A stretch of 64,000 nt of DNA from contig JAQCFW010000008.1 of assembly GCA_027619225.1 (NCBI GenBank), positions 22,861 to 86,860 on the forward strand. Reading direction: 5' to 3'. This DNA is from Bacteroidota bacterium (GTDB taxonomy: Bacteria > Bacteroidota > Bacteroidia > Flavobacteriales_D > Sanyastnellaceae). Shown piece by piece: positions 45,517 through 54,678 of this stretch. Position numbers and translations under genes: made by a program. Below the pieces are notes generated by a model, which was not told where the DNA came from, made no database searches, and saw only the letters and a list, made by a program, of their open reading frames with translations. Every line of letters starts with the position of its first letter. Positions within the stretch are counted from its first letter, which is position 1.

Positions 45517-47901
45517 TTATAGGGTTGGATAACGTAACGGGTCTGTTTCGCTCATGTAAGAGTATGCCTCTTCCACGATGTCTTCTAAGGATGGCTTTGA
45601 GAAATAATCACCATCAGAAGTATATGCTGGTAGGTGAGGTTTCGCAGTTAGAGTTCGAGGGGCACTGTCTAAGAACTTCCATGCTCCTTGTTTATTTAGA
45701 ACCTGATCTAGTAGGAATGCAGAGGCCCCGCCTGGCACATCTTCATCTACGATTAAGAGGCGGTTCGTCCTTGAAACTGAGTTCGCTGTTAATGAATCGA
45801 TATCGAAAGGAAGAAGTGTTTGCACATCGACCAGTTCAACGTCGATTCCGACGTTTGATAGACGCTCAGCTGCTTCAGTGCATATATTGAATGTTGAACC
45901 ATAGCTAAGGATCGTGAGATCTGTTCCGGTGCGGGTAATTTCAGGTTTCCCTAGTGGTACTGTATACTCCCCGCAATTAGACGGCATTAATTCTTTTTTA
46001 CGATATCCATTGAGACATTCAATCACAAGGGCCGGCTCTTCAGCTCTAAGTAAGGTGTTGTACATCCCTGCAGCTTGCACCATATTACGTGGGACGCAAA
46101 CGTGCATTCCTCGGAGGCTGGAAATGATCGCGCCCATAGGAGATCCGCTGTGCCAAATACCCTCTAGTCGATGACCTCTTGTACGAACAATAAGTGGAGC
46201 TTTTTGGCCTCCTGCAGTACGATAACGAACTGTAGCAAGGTCGTCACGGAGAATTTGCAAAGCATAGTACAAGTAATCGAGGTACTGAATTTCAGCGATA
46301 GGGCGAAGACCTCTTAGAGCCATTCCGATTCCCGACCCTATTATCGTGCTCTCTCTAATACCGGTGTCTGAAACGCGCTCTTCGCCGAACTTATCCTGCA
46401 TGCCTTCCATCACCTGATTCACACCTCCAATTCCTCCAACATCCTCCCCGAATGTAAGTGCATTGGGATATCTCGTGAAAATCTCTTCGAAGTTTTTCTG
46501 CAGCACTTGCCTTCCATCAACTAACTCATCTGAGAAAATCGCAGGTACTTCAGGCACTTTCAGTGCGCTATCTGCTCCGTCAGAATAAAGATTAGAGCTA
46601 TATCTGTGTTGCGACTTGAGGTTTGCGGATTTAAGCCAAACCTGCAATGCCTTCCTTTCAGGACTATCCTCCCCTGCAGTATCAAGCATAGCTTCCCTTA
46701 GAGTTGACATCACCTCACCACGTCCAGGATCCATTGCCTTCTCAAGCTTAGCCGCTCTTTTAGAATCACCCCCTTCAACACCACGTAGTAGAGCTACCGC
46801 AGAAGCAACATCTCCATCAATATCAACTCTGAAACTATTCCAAGCCTCTTTCTGCTTCTCCCTCACTTCCTTCTTGGCATCCTTTCTTATTTCAGCGAGT
46901 TCGTCTTCCGTAGAAGTTCCCTCAAGTACGAGGAATTTCGCCATTTGGCGTATACAGTCGTACTCAGCGGCCCACTCCATGCGCTCTTTAGACTTGTATC
47001 TCTCATGCGAGCCAGATGTTGAGTGTCCTTGAGGCTGAGTTAACTCTTCTACATGAACGAGTACTGGCGAGTGAGTTTCCCTGCAAATCTTTTCTGCTTC
47101 TTCATAAGTGGCAACTAAAGCAGGGTAATCCCAACCTTTCACTCTGAATATCGTGAGGCCGTTCGTCCCCTCTGTTTTCTGAAATCCGCGAAGGGCTTCG
47201 GAAATACTCTCTTTGGTGGTATGGTATTCCTTCGGCACAGATATTCCGTACCCGTCATCCCAAACTGACATCAGCATAGGCACCTCAAGCACACAGGCTG
47301 CATTCAAGGTCTCCCAGAAGAGGCCTTGAGATGTACTCGCATCCCCTATCATTCCATAGGCAATTTCATTTCCTCCATCCGTGAACTTCGCCATCTTTTT
47401 CGCCATTTCAGGCAGAGACTTGTACACCTTACTTGCTTGAGCAAGCCCTAAAAGTCGAGGCATCTGTGCAGCTGTTGGGCTGAGATCTGAAGAACTATTA
47501 ACGTCTGCCATTTGGTCCAACCAATCGCCATCTTCGCTTAAAAATCTAGTTGCAAAATGACCACCCATCTGACGCCCTCCGGAAGTTGGTTCTCGTGTTA
47601 AATCGGTATCTCCGTACAGAGCTGCGAAATATTGTTGGACATTTATAAGGTTTAGAGCCATCATAAATGTTTGGTCTCTATAGTAGCCACTCCTCCAATC
47701 ACCAGGCCTCACCACTTTAGCGAGTGCAAGCTGACAGACCTCCTTACCATCACCGAATATTCCGAATTTTGCCTTGCCCGTCAGCACTTCTTTCCTACCT
47801 AAAATAGACACTTCGCGACTAACACACGCCATTCTATAATCTGAGAGCAATATCTCGCGAAAATCAATTTCTATTTCAGGTGTGTTTTTCTCTTCTTGCA
47901 T
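45517..47901 (-). CDS. Fused 2-oxoacid dehydrogenase E1 alpha/beta
   Basis: 794 residues in which E1 alpha (about 1-350) and E1 beta (about 460-794), usually separate, are joined by a charged linker. The TPP segment of the alpha half reads GDASTSQGLFWETLN with VWDDGYGIS, the variant usual for this Bacteroidota family. The beta half has GEDVGGIGGVNQVMEG, the SPMGAIISS region and YGSTFNICTEA. The complex decarboxylates a branched-chain or other 2-oxoacid; an E3 (lpdA) lies at 50.6 kb and no E2 is in the window. Which acid is unclear. The ATG follows a -7 box by five bases. Confidence 0.92.
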   Translation of the reverse strand: MQEEKNTPEIEIDFREILLSDYRMACVSREVSILGRKEVLTGKAKFGIFGDGKEVCQLALAKVVRPGDWRSGYYRDQTFMMALNLINVQQYFAALYGDTDLTREPTSGGRQMGGHFATRFLSEDGDWLDQMADVNSSSDLSPTAAQMPRLLGLAQASKVYKSLPEMAKKMAKFTDGGNEIAYGMIGDASTSQGLFWETLNAACVLEVPMLMSVWDDGYGISVPKEYHTTKESISEALRGFQKTEGTNGLTIFRVKGWDYPALVATYEEAEKICRETHSPVLVHVEELTQPQGHSTSGSHERYKSKERMEWAAEYDCIRQMAKFLVLEGTSTEDELAEIRKDAKKEVREKQKEAWNSFRVDIDGDVASAVALLRGVEGGDSKRAAKLEKAMDPGRGEVMSTLREAMLDTAGEDSPERKALQVWLKSANLKSQHRYSSNLYSDGADSALKVPEVPAIFSDELVDGRQVLQKNFEEIFTRYPNALTFGEDVGGIGGVNQVMEGMQDKFGEERVSDTGIRESTIIGSGIGMALRGLRPIAEIQYLDYLYYALQILRDDLATVRYRTAGGQKAPLIVRTRGHRLEGIWHSGSPMGAIISSLRGMHVCVPRNMVQAAGMYNTLLRAEEPALVIECLNGYRKKELMPSNCGEYTVPLGKPEITRTGTDLTILSYGSTFNICTEAAERLSNVGIDVELVDVQTLLPFDIDSLTANSVSRTNRLLIVDEDVPGGASAFLLDQVLNKQGAWKFLDSAPRTLTAKPHLPAYTSDGDYFSKPSLEDIVEEAYSYMSETDPLRYPTL

Positions 47902-47906
47902 CGGCG

Positions 47907-47914
47907 CGAAGATA
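47907..47914 (-). promoter_or_regulatory. E1 dehydrogenase -7 box (TATCTTCG), near-leaderless
   Basis: One-mismatch TAnnTTTG box on the minus strand, five bases before the ATG. Confidence 0.5.
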
Positions 47915-47931
47915 CGAATTGCGACACCGAG

Positions 47932-48846
47932 TTAGGTAAGGAGAGAATACGCTTTTGCGACCTGCGCTCCTACCCTGGCATTATTCTCAACAAGAGCAAT
48001 GTTTGCAGCTAGGCTATCACCTCCTGTAACCTTAGCTATATGAGCTAAAAGAAAGGGGGTAATCTCCTTACCACACACGCCTTTTTTATCAGCCAAAGCA
48101 AGAGCTTCATCAATCGATGCGTTGATGATATCGGCGTCAGCCTCGAACTCTTTAGGAATAGGATTCATGACAAGGATAGAACCTTCTATATCGCAATCCC
48201 ATTTTGATTTCATCATCGAGGCAATTTCATTTGGTGAATTCGCTTTTGCGACAAGTTTTAGACCGCTTTTGCGCGTGTAAAATGCTGGCAAATCATCTGT
48301 TTGGAATCCGACTACTGGAACTCCTTTTGTTTCTAATACTTCAAGAGTTTTAGGCAGGTCTAAAATCGCTTTTACGCCAGCACTTATCACTGCTACATTA
48401 CTAACAGCTAGTTCCTCTAAATCCGCACTTATATCAAATGTTTTTTCAGCACCTCTATGCACTCCACCTATTCCCCCAGTTACAAAAACCCGCACTCCAG
48501 CTCTGTGAGCTGCAATCAAAGTAGCACTTACGGTGGTGGCACCTATTGCTCCTGAAGCAAGAGCGGTGGGGATATCTCTACGACTTACCTTAAGAACACC
48601 CTTTTCAGTGGCCAATCTTTCTAAAAGAGCATCACTGATCCCTACATGCAGTTTTCCATCCGCAACTGCAACAATTGCTGGAACACACCCCTCAGCACGG
48701 ATTATATCTTCTAATTTCCGAGCTGTTTTAACATTCTCAGGGTATGGCATGCCATGAGAGATGATGGTTGATTCTAAAGCAACAACAGGTGTTCCTTTAC
48801 TCAGAGCAGACTTTACTTCATCACTTAAAAGAATCAAATCCGTCAT
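47932..48846 (-). CDS. psuG: Pseudouridine-5'-phosphate glycosidase
   Basis: 304 residues, standard length. It shows VVALESTIISHGMPYPEN, AIVAVADGKLHVGIS, SRRDIPTALASGAIGATTVSATL, VFVTGGIGGVHRGAE and GVCGKEITPFLL, all characteristic of PsuG. It splits pseudouridine 5'-phosphate to uracil and ribose 5-phosphate with a metal ion. The kinase psuK is not adjacent. It starts 4 bases after the obgE stop, so it is in the adk-obgE-psuG unit. Confidence 0.96.
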   Translation of the reverse strand: MTDLILLSDEVKSALSKGTPVVALESTIISHGMPYPENVKTARKLEDIIRAEGCVPAIVAVADGKLHVGISDALLERLATEKGVLKVSRRDIPTALASGAIGATTVSATLIAAHRAGVRVFVTGGIGGVHRGAEKTFDISADLEELAVSNVAVISAGVKAILDLPKTLEVLETKGVPVVGFQTDDLPAFYTRKSGLKLVAKANSPNEIASMMKSKWDCDIEGSILVMNPIPKEFEADADIINASIDEALALADKKGVCGKEITPFLLAHIAKVTGGDSLAANIALVENNARVGAQVAKAYSLLT

Positions 48847-48850
48847 GTGG

Positions 48851-49915
48851 TTATTTTACTAAAGGCGGTGGCAAAGGCGCAAAATGACCCTTAGATAAAC
48901 CAGTGTCTGGGTTTGCATCCTCAATAGCTGACATAATTAAATCTTTCAATTTATCGATGTTTTTATGAGCTGCAGAACTGAAGAAGAATGGATCTAAATT
49001 CGGAGCCTCTTTTTTAAGCTCAGCCCTCATTTCTTCCTCGAGTTCATCGTCTAAAAGATCAGACTTCGAAACAGCCAATATCCTTTGCTTTGCAAGCATC
49101 TCTGGATTGTACTTTTCGAGTTCGTTTAACAAAGTCCTATACTCCGCAACGATATCATCAGCATCAGCCGGAACCATAAATAGCAATACAGGGTTTCGTT
49201 CAATGTGCCTTAAAAACCTAACTCCAAGTCCTTTCCCATCTGCGGCACCTTCAATAATCCCAGGAATATCAGCCATAACAAACGATCTGTCATCTCTGTA
49301 GGCCACCATACCTAAATTAGGTCGAATGGTCGTAAAAGGATAATCCGCAATTTCTGGTTTCGCTGCACTCACAACTGATAAAAGCGTAGATTTTCCAGCG
49401 TTCGGAAATCCAACAAGCCCCACATCACCTAAAAGCCTTAGCTCTATAATCTTCCACTCCTCTAAACCGTCTTGCCCAGGCTGAGCATACTCTGGACTTT
49501 GATTCGTCGGGGACTTAAAGTGATCATTTCCACGACCGCCCAATCCGCCCTTGGCTACAATTGTAGTTTGGCCTTCCTCAGTAATCTCACAAACCACTTC
49601 ACCAGTCTCAGCATCTTTAATTATTGAACCTAAAGGAACTTCAATAATCTTATCTATACCATCAGCTCCGTGCTTGTGGTTCCCACTCCCCCTTCCACCA
49701 TGACCAGCAATTACGTGCTTGCTATATTTAAGATGCAACAACGTCCATTTCTGAGAACTCCCCACGGCGATGATATGTCCTCCCCTTCCTCCATCACCTC
49801 CATCAGGACCACCTTTAGACGTGATTTTATTACGCATCATGTGAGTTGACCCTTCTCCACCCTTTCCAGATCGACAGCAAATCTTCACATAGTCAACAAA
49901 ATTTTGAATCGCCAT
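48851..49915 (-). CDS. obgE: GTPase ObgE/CgtA
   Basis: 354 residues. Obg fold (about 1-160) with glycine-rich loops ([12 protein letters not shown]), followed by the G domain: G1 [11 protein letters not shown] near 168, G3 DIPGIIEGA near 212, and SKSD (NKxD-type) near 285. It lacks the variable C-terminal domain of some homologues. ObgE binds the 50S subunit and links ribosome maturation to growth state. The ATG overlaps the adk stop by one base. Confidence 0.97.
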   Translation of the reverse strand: MAIQNFVDYVKICCRSGKGGEGSTHMMRNKITSKGGPDGGDGGRGGHIIAVGSSQKWTLLHLKYSKHVIAGHGGRGSGNHKHGADGIDKIIEVPLGSIIKDAETGEVVCEITEEGQTTIVAKGGLGGRGNDHFKSPTNQSPEYAQPGQDGLEEWKIIELRLLGDVGLVGFPNAGKSTLLSVVSAAKPEIADYPFTTIRPNLGMVAYRDDRSFVMADIPGIIEGAADGKGLGVRFLRHIERNPVLLFMVPADADDIVAEYRTLLNELEKYNPEMLAKQRILAVSKSDLLDDELEEEMRAELKKEAPNLDPFFFSSAAHKNIDKLKDLIMSAIEDANPDTGLSKGHFAPLPPPLVK

Positions 49916-50481
49916 TATCCTATTGCCACTACTAAACGCCCGGTGATAGCTTCTATAGAGCCCAGTCCATTGATGGATTTAAACTTTCCGGCTGTCTTGT
50001 AAAAATCAGCTACAGGAGCTGTCTCAGCATTGTAAACATCAATTCGATTTTGGATCACATCAAGATTGGCATCATCTGGACGTCCACTTGTTTCCGCTCG
50101 TGCCAAGAGTCTTTTCTTCAACTCTTCCACCTCAACTTCCAGAGCTAGCATCAATTCAATTGAATCTCCACGCGCCTCGAGAAATTTATCCAAAGCCACA
50201 GCTTGAGCAGTCGTCCTTGGAAATCCATCAAAAATAAATCCTTTTGCATCAGGACGCTTCTCCACCTCTTGTTCAAGCATAGATATCGTTACCTCATCCG
50301 GCACCAACTCCCCTTTATTCATAAAGGATTGAGCGAGCTTACCTAGCTCTGTACCACCTTTAATATTAAACCTAAATACATCACCTGTACTCAAATGCAC
50401 AAGATTGTAATGTTCTACTAAAAATGTACTTTGCGTTCCTTTTCCTGCGCCTGGAGGACCAAACAAAACTAAGTTTCTCAT
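49915..50481 (-). CDS. adk: Adenylate kinase
   Basis: 188 residues, the short form without the zinc/LID insertion. P-loop [11 protein letters not shown] at the N-terminus, [28 protein letters not shown] near 85, and the shortened lid with [12 protein letters not shown]. It converts ATP and AMP to two ADP. The gene order adk-obgE is usual in Bacteroidota. A perfect -7 box lies 16 bases upstream of the ATG. Confidence 0.98.
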   Translation of the reverse strand: MRNLVLFGPPGAGKGTQSTFLVEHYNLVHLSTGDVFRFNIKGGTELGKLAQSFMNKGELVPDEVTISMLEQEVEKRPDAKGFIFDGFPRTTAQAVALDKFLEARGDSIELMLALEVEVEELKKRLLARAETSGRPDDANLDVIQNRIDVYNAETAPVADFYKTAGKFKSINGLGSIEAITGRLVVAIG

Positions 50482-50497
50482 AATTGAAATTATGATG

Positions 50498-50505
50498 CAA
50501 AGGTA
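50498..50505 (-). promoter_or_regulatory. adk -7 box (TACCTTTG)
   Basis: Perfect TAnnTTTG box on the minus strand, 16 bases before the adk ATG, giving a leader of about 10 bases. It drives adk, obgE and psuG. Confidence 0.65.
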
Positions 50506-50565
50506 ATGACCTGAGCATTGAACACACTGACATAAATTGACGCATTAAAATAACCAACTACCGAC

Positions 50566-50573
50566 TAACTTTG
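50566..50573 (+). promoter_or_regulatory. lpdA -7 box (TAACTTTG)
   Basis: Perfect TAnnTTTG box 43 bases before the lpdA ATG. Confidence 0.6.
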
Positions 50574-50616
50574 CACTTCAAATATTCAGAGACTTTAGCT
50601 AACAATCGAATCTAAT

Positions 50617-52005
50617 ATGAAGTACGACGTAATCGTTTTAGGAAGTGGCCCTGGAGGCTACGTAACTGCAATTCGCGCATCTCAACTTGGCCTTAAGACA
50701 GCTGTGATTGAGCGTGAATCACTTGGTGGGATTTGCCTTAATTGGGGATGTATCCCCACGAAAGCTCTTCTAAAAAGCGCCAACGTATTCGACTACATTA
50801 AAAACGCTGAAGAATACGGAATTCAAGTTGCAGCACCTAAGGCCGACTTTGGAGGGATGGTCTCTCGCTCCCGTGGAGTTGCAGATGGAATGTCTAAAGG
50901 AGTAACCTTCCTTCTAAAGAAGAACAAGGTTGACGTGATTATGGGTACTGGAAAAGTTCTAGCTGGAAAACGTATCGAAGTTTCTGCCAACGATGGCGGC
51001 ACTCAAGTTCTTGAGACGTCAAATATCATCATTGCAACAGGCGCACGATCACGACAGCTCCCCAACCTACCACAAGACGGAAAGAAAATTATCGGATACC
51101 GCGAGGCCATGACGTTAAAATCTCAACCAAAGAAATTGGTTGTCGTGGGATCAGGGGCGATCGGGGTTGAATTCGCGTACTTCTACAATTCTATCGGAAC
51201 AGACGTCACCATTGTAGAATACATGGATGAAATCGTTCCTGTTGAAGATAAAGAAATTGGAAAGCAACTTCAAAAATCTCTCAAAAAGCAAGGAATCACC
51301 ATCAGAACTTCATCAGAAGTCACTTCTGTTGACACTTCGGGTAGCGGATGTAAAGTTTCCGTGAAGACAAAAAAAGGTGAAGAGGTGATCGATTGCGATA
51401 TTGTGCTTAGTGCTGTGGGAGTAGTAGCAAATATCGAAAACATAGGTCTTGAGGATGTAGGTATCGCAACAGACAAAGGCAAGATCCTTGTTGACGAGTT
51501 CTACATGAGTAACATCCCAGGATATTACGCGATCGGCGATTGCGTACCAGGCCAAGCCTTAGCTCACGTAGCTTCCGCTGAAGGGATTATATGTGTTGAG
51601 AAAATTGCCGGGCAATCACCTGAAGCTCTTGACTACGGCAACATCCCTGGATGCACTTACTGTTTCCCTGAGGTGGCAAGCGTAGGGATGACTGAGCAAG
51701 CAGCTAAAGATGCCGGATACGAGATTAAAGTAGGAAAATTTCCGTTCTCTGCTTCTGGAAAAGCTAGCGCAGCTGGCCACAAAGATGGTTTTGTGAAATT
51801 AATTTTCGACGCTAAATACGGCGAGCTTTTAGGCGGCCACATGATCGGCGCTAACGTAACTGAAATGGTTGCAGAGCTTGTAGCAGTTAGAAAACTCGAA
51901 ACAACTGGCCACGAACTTATAAAAACCGTTCACCCCCATCCGACTCTTTCAGAAGCTATTATGGAGGCCGCGGCAGCAGCTTACGGTGAGGTTATACACT
52001 TATAA
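50617..52005 (+). CDS. lpdA: Dihydrolipoyl dehydrogenase
   Basis: 462 residues. FAD-binding GSGPGGYVTAIRASQLG at the N-terminus, the redox disulfide GGICLNWGCIPTK near 41-46, NAD-binding VVGSGAIGVEFA near 177, and the C-terminal HPHPTLSEAIMEAA with the catalytic His. It reoxidises lipoyl groups of 2-oxoacid dehydrogenase complexes and the glycine cleavage system, so it is the E3 for the fused E1 encoded at 45.5-47.9 kb and probably for others. Own promoter; divergent from adk. Confidence 0.97.
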   Translation: MKYDVIVLGSGPGGYVTAIRASQLGLKTAVIERESLGGICLNWGCIPTKALLKSANVFDYIKNAEEYGIQVAAPKADFGGMVSRSRGVADGMSKGVTFLLKKNKVDVIMGTGKVLAGKRIEVSANDGGTQVLETSNIIIATGARSRQLPNLPQDGKKIIGYREAMTLKSQPKKLVVVGSGAIGVEFAYFYNSIGTDVTIVEYMDEIVPVEDKEIGKQLQKSLKKQGITIRTSSEVTSVDTSGSGCKVSVKTKKGEEVIDCDIVLSAVGVVANIENIGLEDVGIATDKGKILVDEFYMSNIPGYYAIGDCVPGQALAHVASAEGIICVEKIAGQSPEALDYGNIPGCTYCFPEVASVGMTEQAAKDAGYEIKVGKFPFSASGKASAAGHKDGFVKLIFDAKYGELLGGHMIGANVTEMVAELVAVRKLETTGHELIKTVHPHPTLSEAIMEAAAAAYGEVIHL

Positions 52006-52045
52006 GTCGTAATTTACAATCTTATTTAATCCTATACTTTTTATT

Positions 52046-53473
52046 ATGAATAAAACCTGCACCCTTTCCTTTGCGACATTGCTTCTTGCTATGACTACCT
52101 ATACAAGCACTATAGCCCAAACAGCTGAACTCATCAACTCATATACTTCTGAAGAGATTGCAGTTTTCGCGAATGTATTACAACTTCCAGCGAGTCTTTA
52201 TACCGCTGAGTTTAGTGTAGATGTTTATCGAGTTCATTACGAGATGCCATATCTCGATAGTACGATAACAGTAAGTGGAGCAATGTTTATTCCTGTTGGG
52301 ACAGTAGATGATTGTTCTTTGCCAGTAATAACATACATGCACGGAACTATTTTCAAACGCACAGACGCACCTTCATTTTTAATAACTGAGGGGGGGATAA
52401 ACGAGAGTAGTATAGGATACTTAATGTCTAGTCCGGGCTACATTGCTCTTATGCCAGACTATGTTGGACTTGGAACTTCAGATCTGATGCATCCATATGT
52501 ACACGCTCAATCAGAAGCAGATGCAGGAGTATATTTACTTCAAGCAGCAGAGACACTTGGGTTAGAATTGGGTTTCAGCTTTGGTGATGAATTTTACTCA
52601 ACAGGATATTCACAAGGTGGACATGCTTCAATGGCTCTGTCTAGAGAACTTCAAGAAAACTGGTCAGACGAATATCCCTTAACTGCTTCAGCACCGCTAA
52701 GCGGGCCTTATGATATTTCTGGAACTCAATCTATTCAAATAGCTGAAAGTGACACCTATTCCAACCCAGCATACATAGCATACAACATCATAGGCTGGAA
52801 TAGCTACTACGGAAATATCTACGAAGACCTAAGCGAGATTTTCCAAGAGCCTTACGCAACAGGTTTACCCGCACTATTCGATGGTGAAACTGATGGCATC
52901 ACAATAAACGCATACCTTCCTGATCTACTTAGCGAGATGATTCAACCAGGCATCATAGAGGAATTAACGAACAACCCTGACCACCCATTTAACCTAGCAG
53001 CCATAGACAACGACGTCTACGAATGGGTACCTCTATCACCTATGAAAATGTATTACTGTACAGAAGACGAGCAGGTTTTCTATCAGAATGCCCTTGTTGC
53101 AGAAGAATGGATGAATGAAAATGGAGCAACTAACGTTGTAACCTCAAATGGAGGGGCACTCGACCATGGAGACTGTGCCGGACCAGCAATTTTCGGTGGT
53201 CTGCTTTGGATGCAAACATACCATCAAGAATGTGAAACTGTTGAAGTCGGTGAAATCAATGAGTTGGTTTGGTCTATCGCTCCTAACCCTGCAATACATG
53301 GAACAACAACTCTACATGGATTACCCTTAAATGTAAGATGGAAAGTGAGAGATCTAGCCGGAAGAATTATTCAAGTTGGAGAAGGTGTTTCTATAAATTT
53401 TTCAGGATTCTCAGAGGGAATGTTCTTTATCGAAACTGAAAAGTGGGGAACAAAAAGAGTGCTCTTAAACTAA
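52046..53473 (+). CDS. Secreted alpha/beta hydrolase with T9SS sorting domain
   Basis: 475 residues. Signal peptide about 1-24. A lipase/prolyl oligopeptidase-like hydrolase domain follows with ITYMHGTIFKRTDAPS, IALMPDYVGLGTS, the nucleophile elbow TGYSQGGHASMAL near 190, and a C-terminal GALDHGDC His region, so the triad appears intact, resembling secretory lipases. Residues about 405-475 are a T9SS type A sorting domain (WSIAPNPAIHGTTTLHGL, KVRDLAGRIIQ). The protein should be exported across the outer membrane. The substrate is unknown. Confidence 0.85.
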   Translation: MNKTCTLSFATLLLAMTTYTSTIAQTAELINSYTSEEIAVFANVLQLPASLYTAEFSVDVYRVHYEMPYLDSTITVSGAMFIPVGTVDDCSLPVITYMHGTIFKRTDAPSFLITEGGINESSIGYLMSSPGYIALMPDYVGLGTSDLMHPYVHAQSEADAGVYLLQAAETLGLELGFSFGDEFYSTGYSQGGHASMALSRELQENWSDEYPLTASAPLSGPYDISGTQSIQIAESDTYSNPAYIAYNIIGWNSYYGNIYEDLSEIFQEPYATGLPALFDGETDGITINAYLPDLLSEMIQPGIIEELTNNPDHPFNLAAIDNDVYEWVPLSPMKMYYCTEDEQVFYQNALVAEEWMNENGATNVVTSNGGALDHGDCAGPAIFGGLLWMQTYHQECETVEVGEINELVWSIAPNPAIHGTTTLHGLPLNVRWKVRDLAGRIIQVGEGVSINFSGFSEGMFFIETEKWGTKRVLLN

Positions 53474-54321
53474 GATTTCACTCTTAAAAGAGTGACGTGC
53501 ATGCACCCTCCTTCAGGAATGATTAAAATTCGTCCTTCGTTTTGATAGCGAAGAAGTAATTTTTGTATCTCACGTGTGGGGCGATTACAATTGTCGTCGT
53601 CGTTCGCTCTATCCATAAAAGCAATATCGAAAGAAGCGCCATAACTATGAGTTGATAGACTTTTGGTGGCGCTTTTATTTCTTTTTCTTAGACTTCTTTG
53701 TTGATTATTTGTTCTGGTCATAGAAGTCACTCTAAACACCGTTCCTTCGGAATCTGTTCCTTTCAAAGCATCTGCATAGTCATTCCCCATATTTTCTAAT
53801 AGATCTCTAACCTCCGGGAGAAGAACAGCATTACTGAATTTCAGTCTATCAATTCTATACCCCCTTCCATCTGACACTTCAACAAGTTTACTTACACTTA
53901 AACCATATTGCAATTCAGCATCATTTTTTATAAAAAAACTATTCGGCAAAGAACGTGCTGCTGACTGATGTCTTGTGTAGGGGTTTTTAGGGACTCTAAT
54001 GGTTTTCTTACAGCAGCTACAGGGCGGTAACGATCCTAATTTTACATCTTTAATCTTTGGCTCAACAACATCTTCACTTAACACCAATTCATTGTTAGTC
54101 TTCTCCCCTAGCGCCACAGCCAGTTCCTTTTTGGGTAGATTATACCCATTTAATTTAGAAATAGGTTCCGGATGAGACAAGTATTGCTTTTGGTGGGATG
54201 ACGCTACATGATCACTAACTAGCGCAATAACACCACTTGAGCAACCAATTAATATCAGCGAAATCAATATTATCCTATCCCATCTGAAATCTCGGTTTAC
54301 ACTTGTGCTCATAACTTGCAA
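53470..54321 (-). CDS. DUF5715-like periplasmic M15-type protein
   Basis: 283 residues (the ATG at 54312 is an equally good start). One N-terminal hydrophobic segment (about 12-35) with ILIGC could be a membrane anchor or a lipobox. After a linker comes a CSCC motif near 98, then RVTSMTRTNNQQ, STHSYGASFDIAFMD and GCMHVTLL, which hold the His, Asp and His of M15/VanY-like peptidases in the arrangement of DUF5715. A role in trimming cell-wall peptides is possible but not shown. It overlaps the convergent hydrolase stop by 4 bases. Confidence 0.7.
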   Translation of the reverse strand: MQVMSTSVNRDFRWDRIILISLILIGCSSGVIALVSDHVASSHQKQYLSHPEPISKLNGYNLPKKELAVALGEKTNNELVLSEDVVEPKIKDVKLGSLPPCSCCKKTIRVPKNPYTRHQSAARSLPNSFFIKNDAELQYGLSVSKLVEVSDGRGYRIDRLKFSNAVLLPEVRDLLENMGNDYADALKGTDSEGTVFRVTSMTRTNNQQRSLRKRNKSATKSLSTHSYGASFDIAFMDRANDDDNCNRPTREIQKLLLRYQNEGRILIIPEGGCMHVTLLRVKS

Positions 54322-54437
54322 AGTTCATGAATACACTTCACAATAAATCCCCTCCTTAAGTATTTTGCTCACTCTAAAGTGTTGAAAGTCTTTAGCAACT
54401 ATCTTGCATCAATCATTTCCTGAGAAAAAACATAAAA

Positions 54438-54626
54438 ATGAAACTTATTTTCTGGACTGTTTTAAGTAGAATTAACAAACGAATACTTCCTAAAATCCAC
54501 AGGCGACCTGATTTATTAAAGTTGTCTCTTTTCGATAAAGCGATCGTTGTATGGAAAATAGTTGTTACCTACAATTATTTAGACGCTTCTAGTAGCAGAA
54601 AGGTGATTAAAAACAACAATGGGTAA
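54438..54626 (+). CDS. Small conserved basic protein (hypothetical)
   Basis: 62 residues (MKLIFWTVLSRINKRILPK...). The pattern of an N-terminal helix with SRINK, then PKIHRRPDLLKLS, then an aliphatic helix ending in NYLDA resembles a small Bacteroidota protein family sometimes mislabelled SsrA-binding protein. It is basic and has no signal peptide. I recall the family but cannot check it, and function is unknown. Confidence 0.55.
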   Translation: MKLIFWTVLSRINKRILPKIHRRPDLLKLSLFDKAIVVWKIVVTYNYLDASSSRKVIKNNNG

Positions 54627-54665
54627 TTTAGTAGATCAACATCTATTGATTTAATATGAAAAGTG

Positions 54666-54673
54666 TAATTTCG
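54666..54673 (+). promoter_or_regulatory. -7 box (TAATTTCG) of the choice-of-anchor V gene, near-leaderless
   Basis: One-mismatch TAnnTTTG box five bases before the ATG at 54679. Confidence 0.5.
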
Positions 54674-54678
54674 TACCC

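Noticed and set aside
45517..47901. Apparent degeneration of the TPP motif (GDA and VWDD instead of GDG and NN) in E1
   Set aside because: As I recall, this variant is normal in the fused E1 family of Bacteroidota, and the rest of the site is intact, so I did not treat it as a defect.
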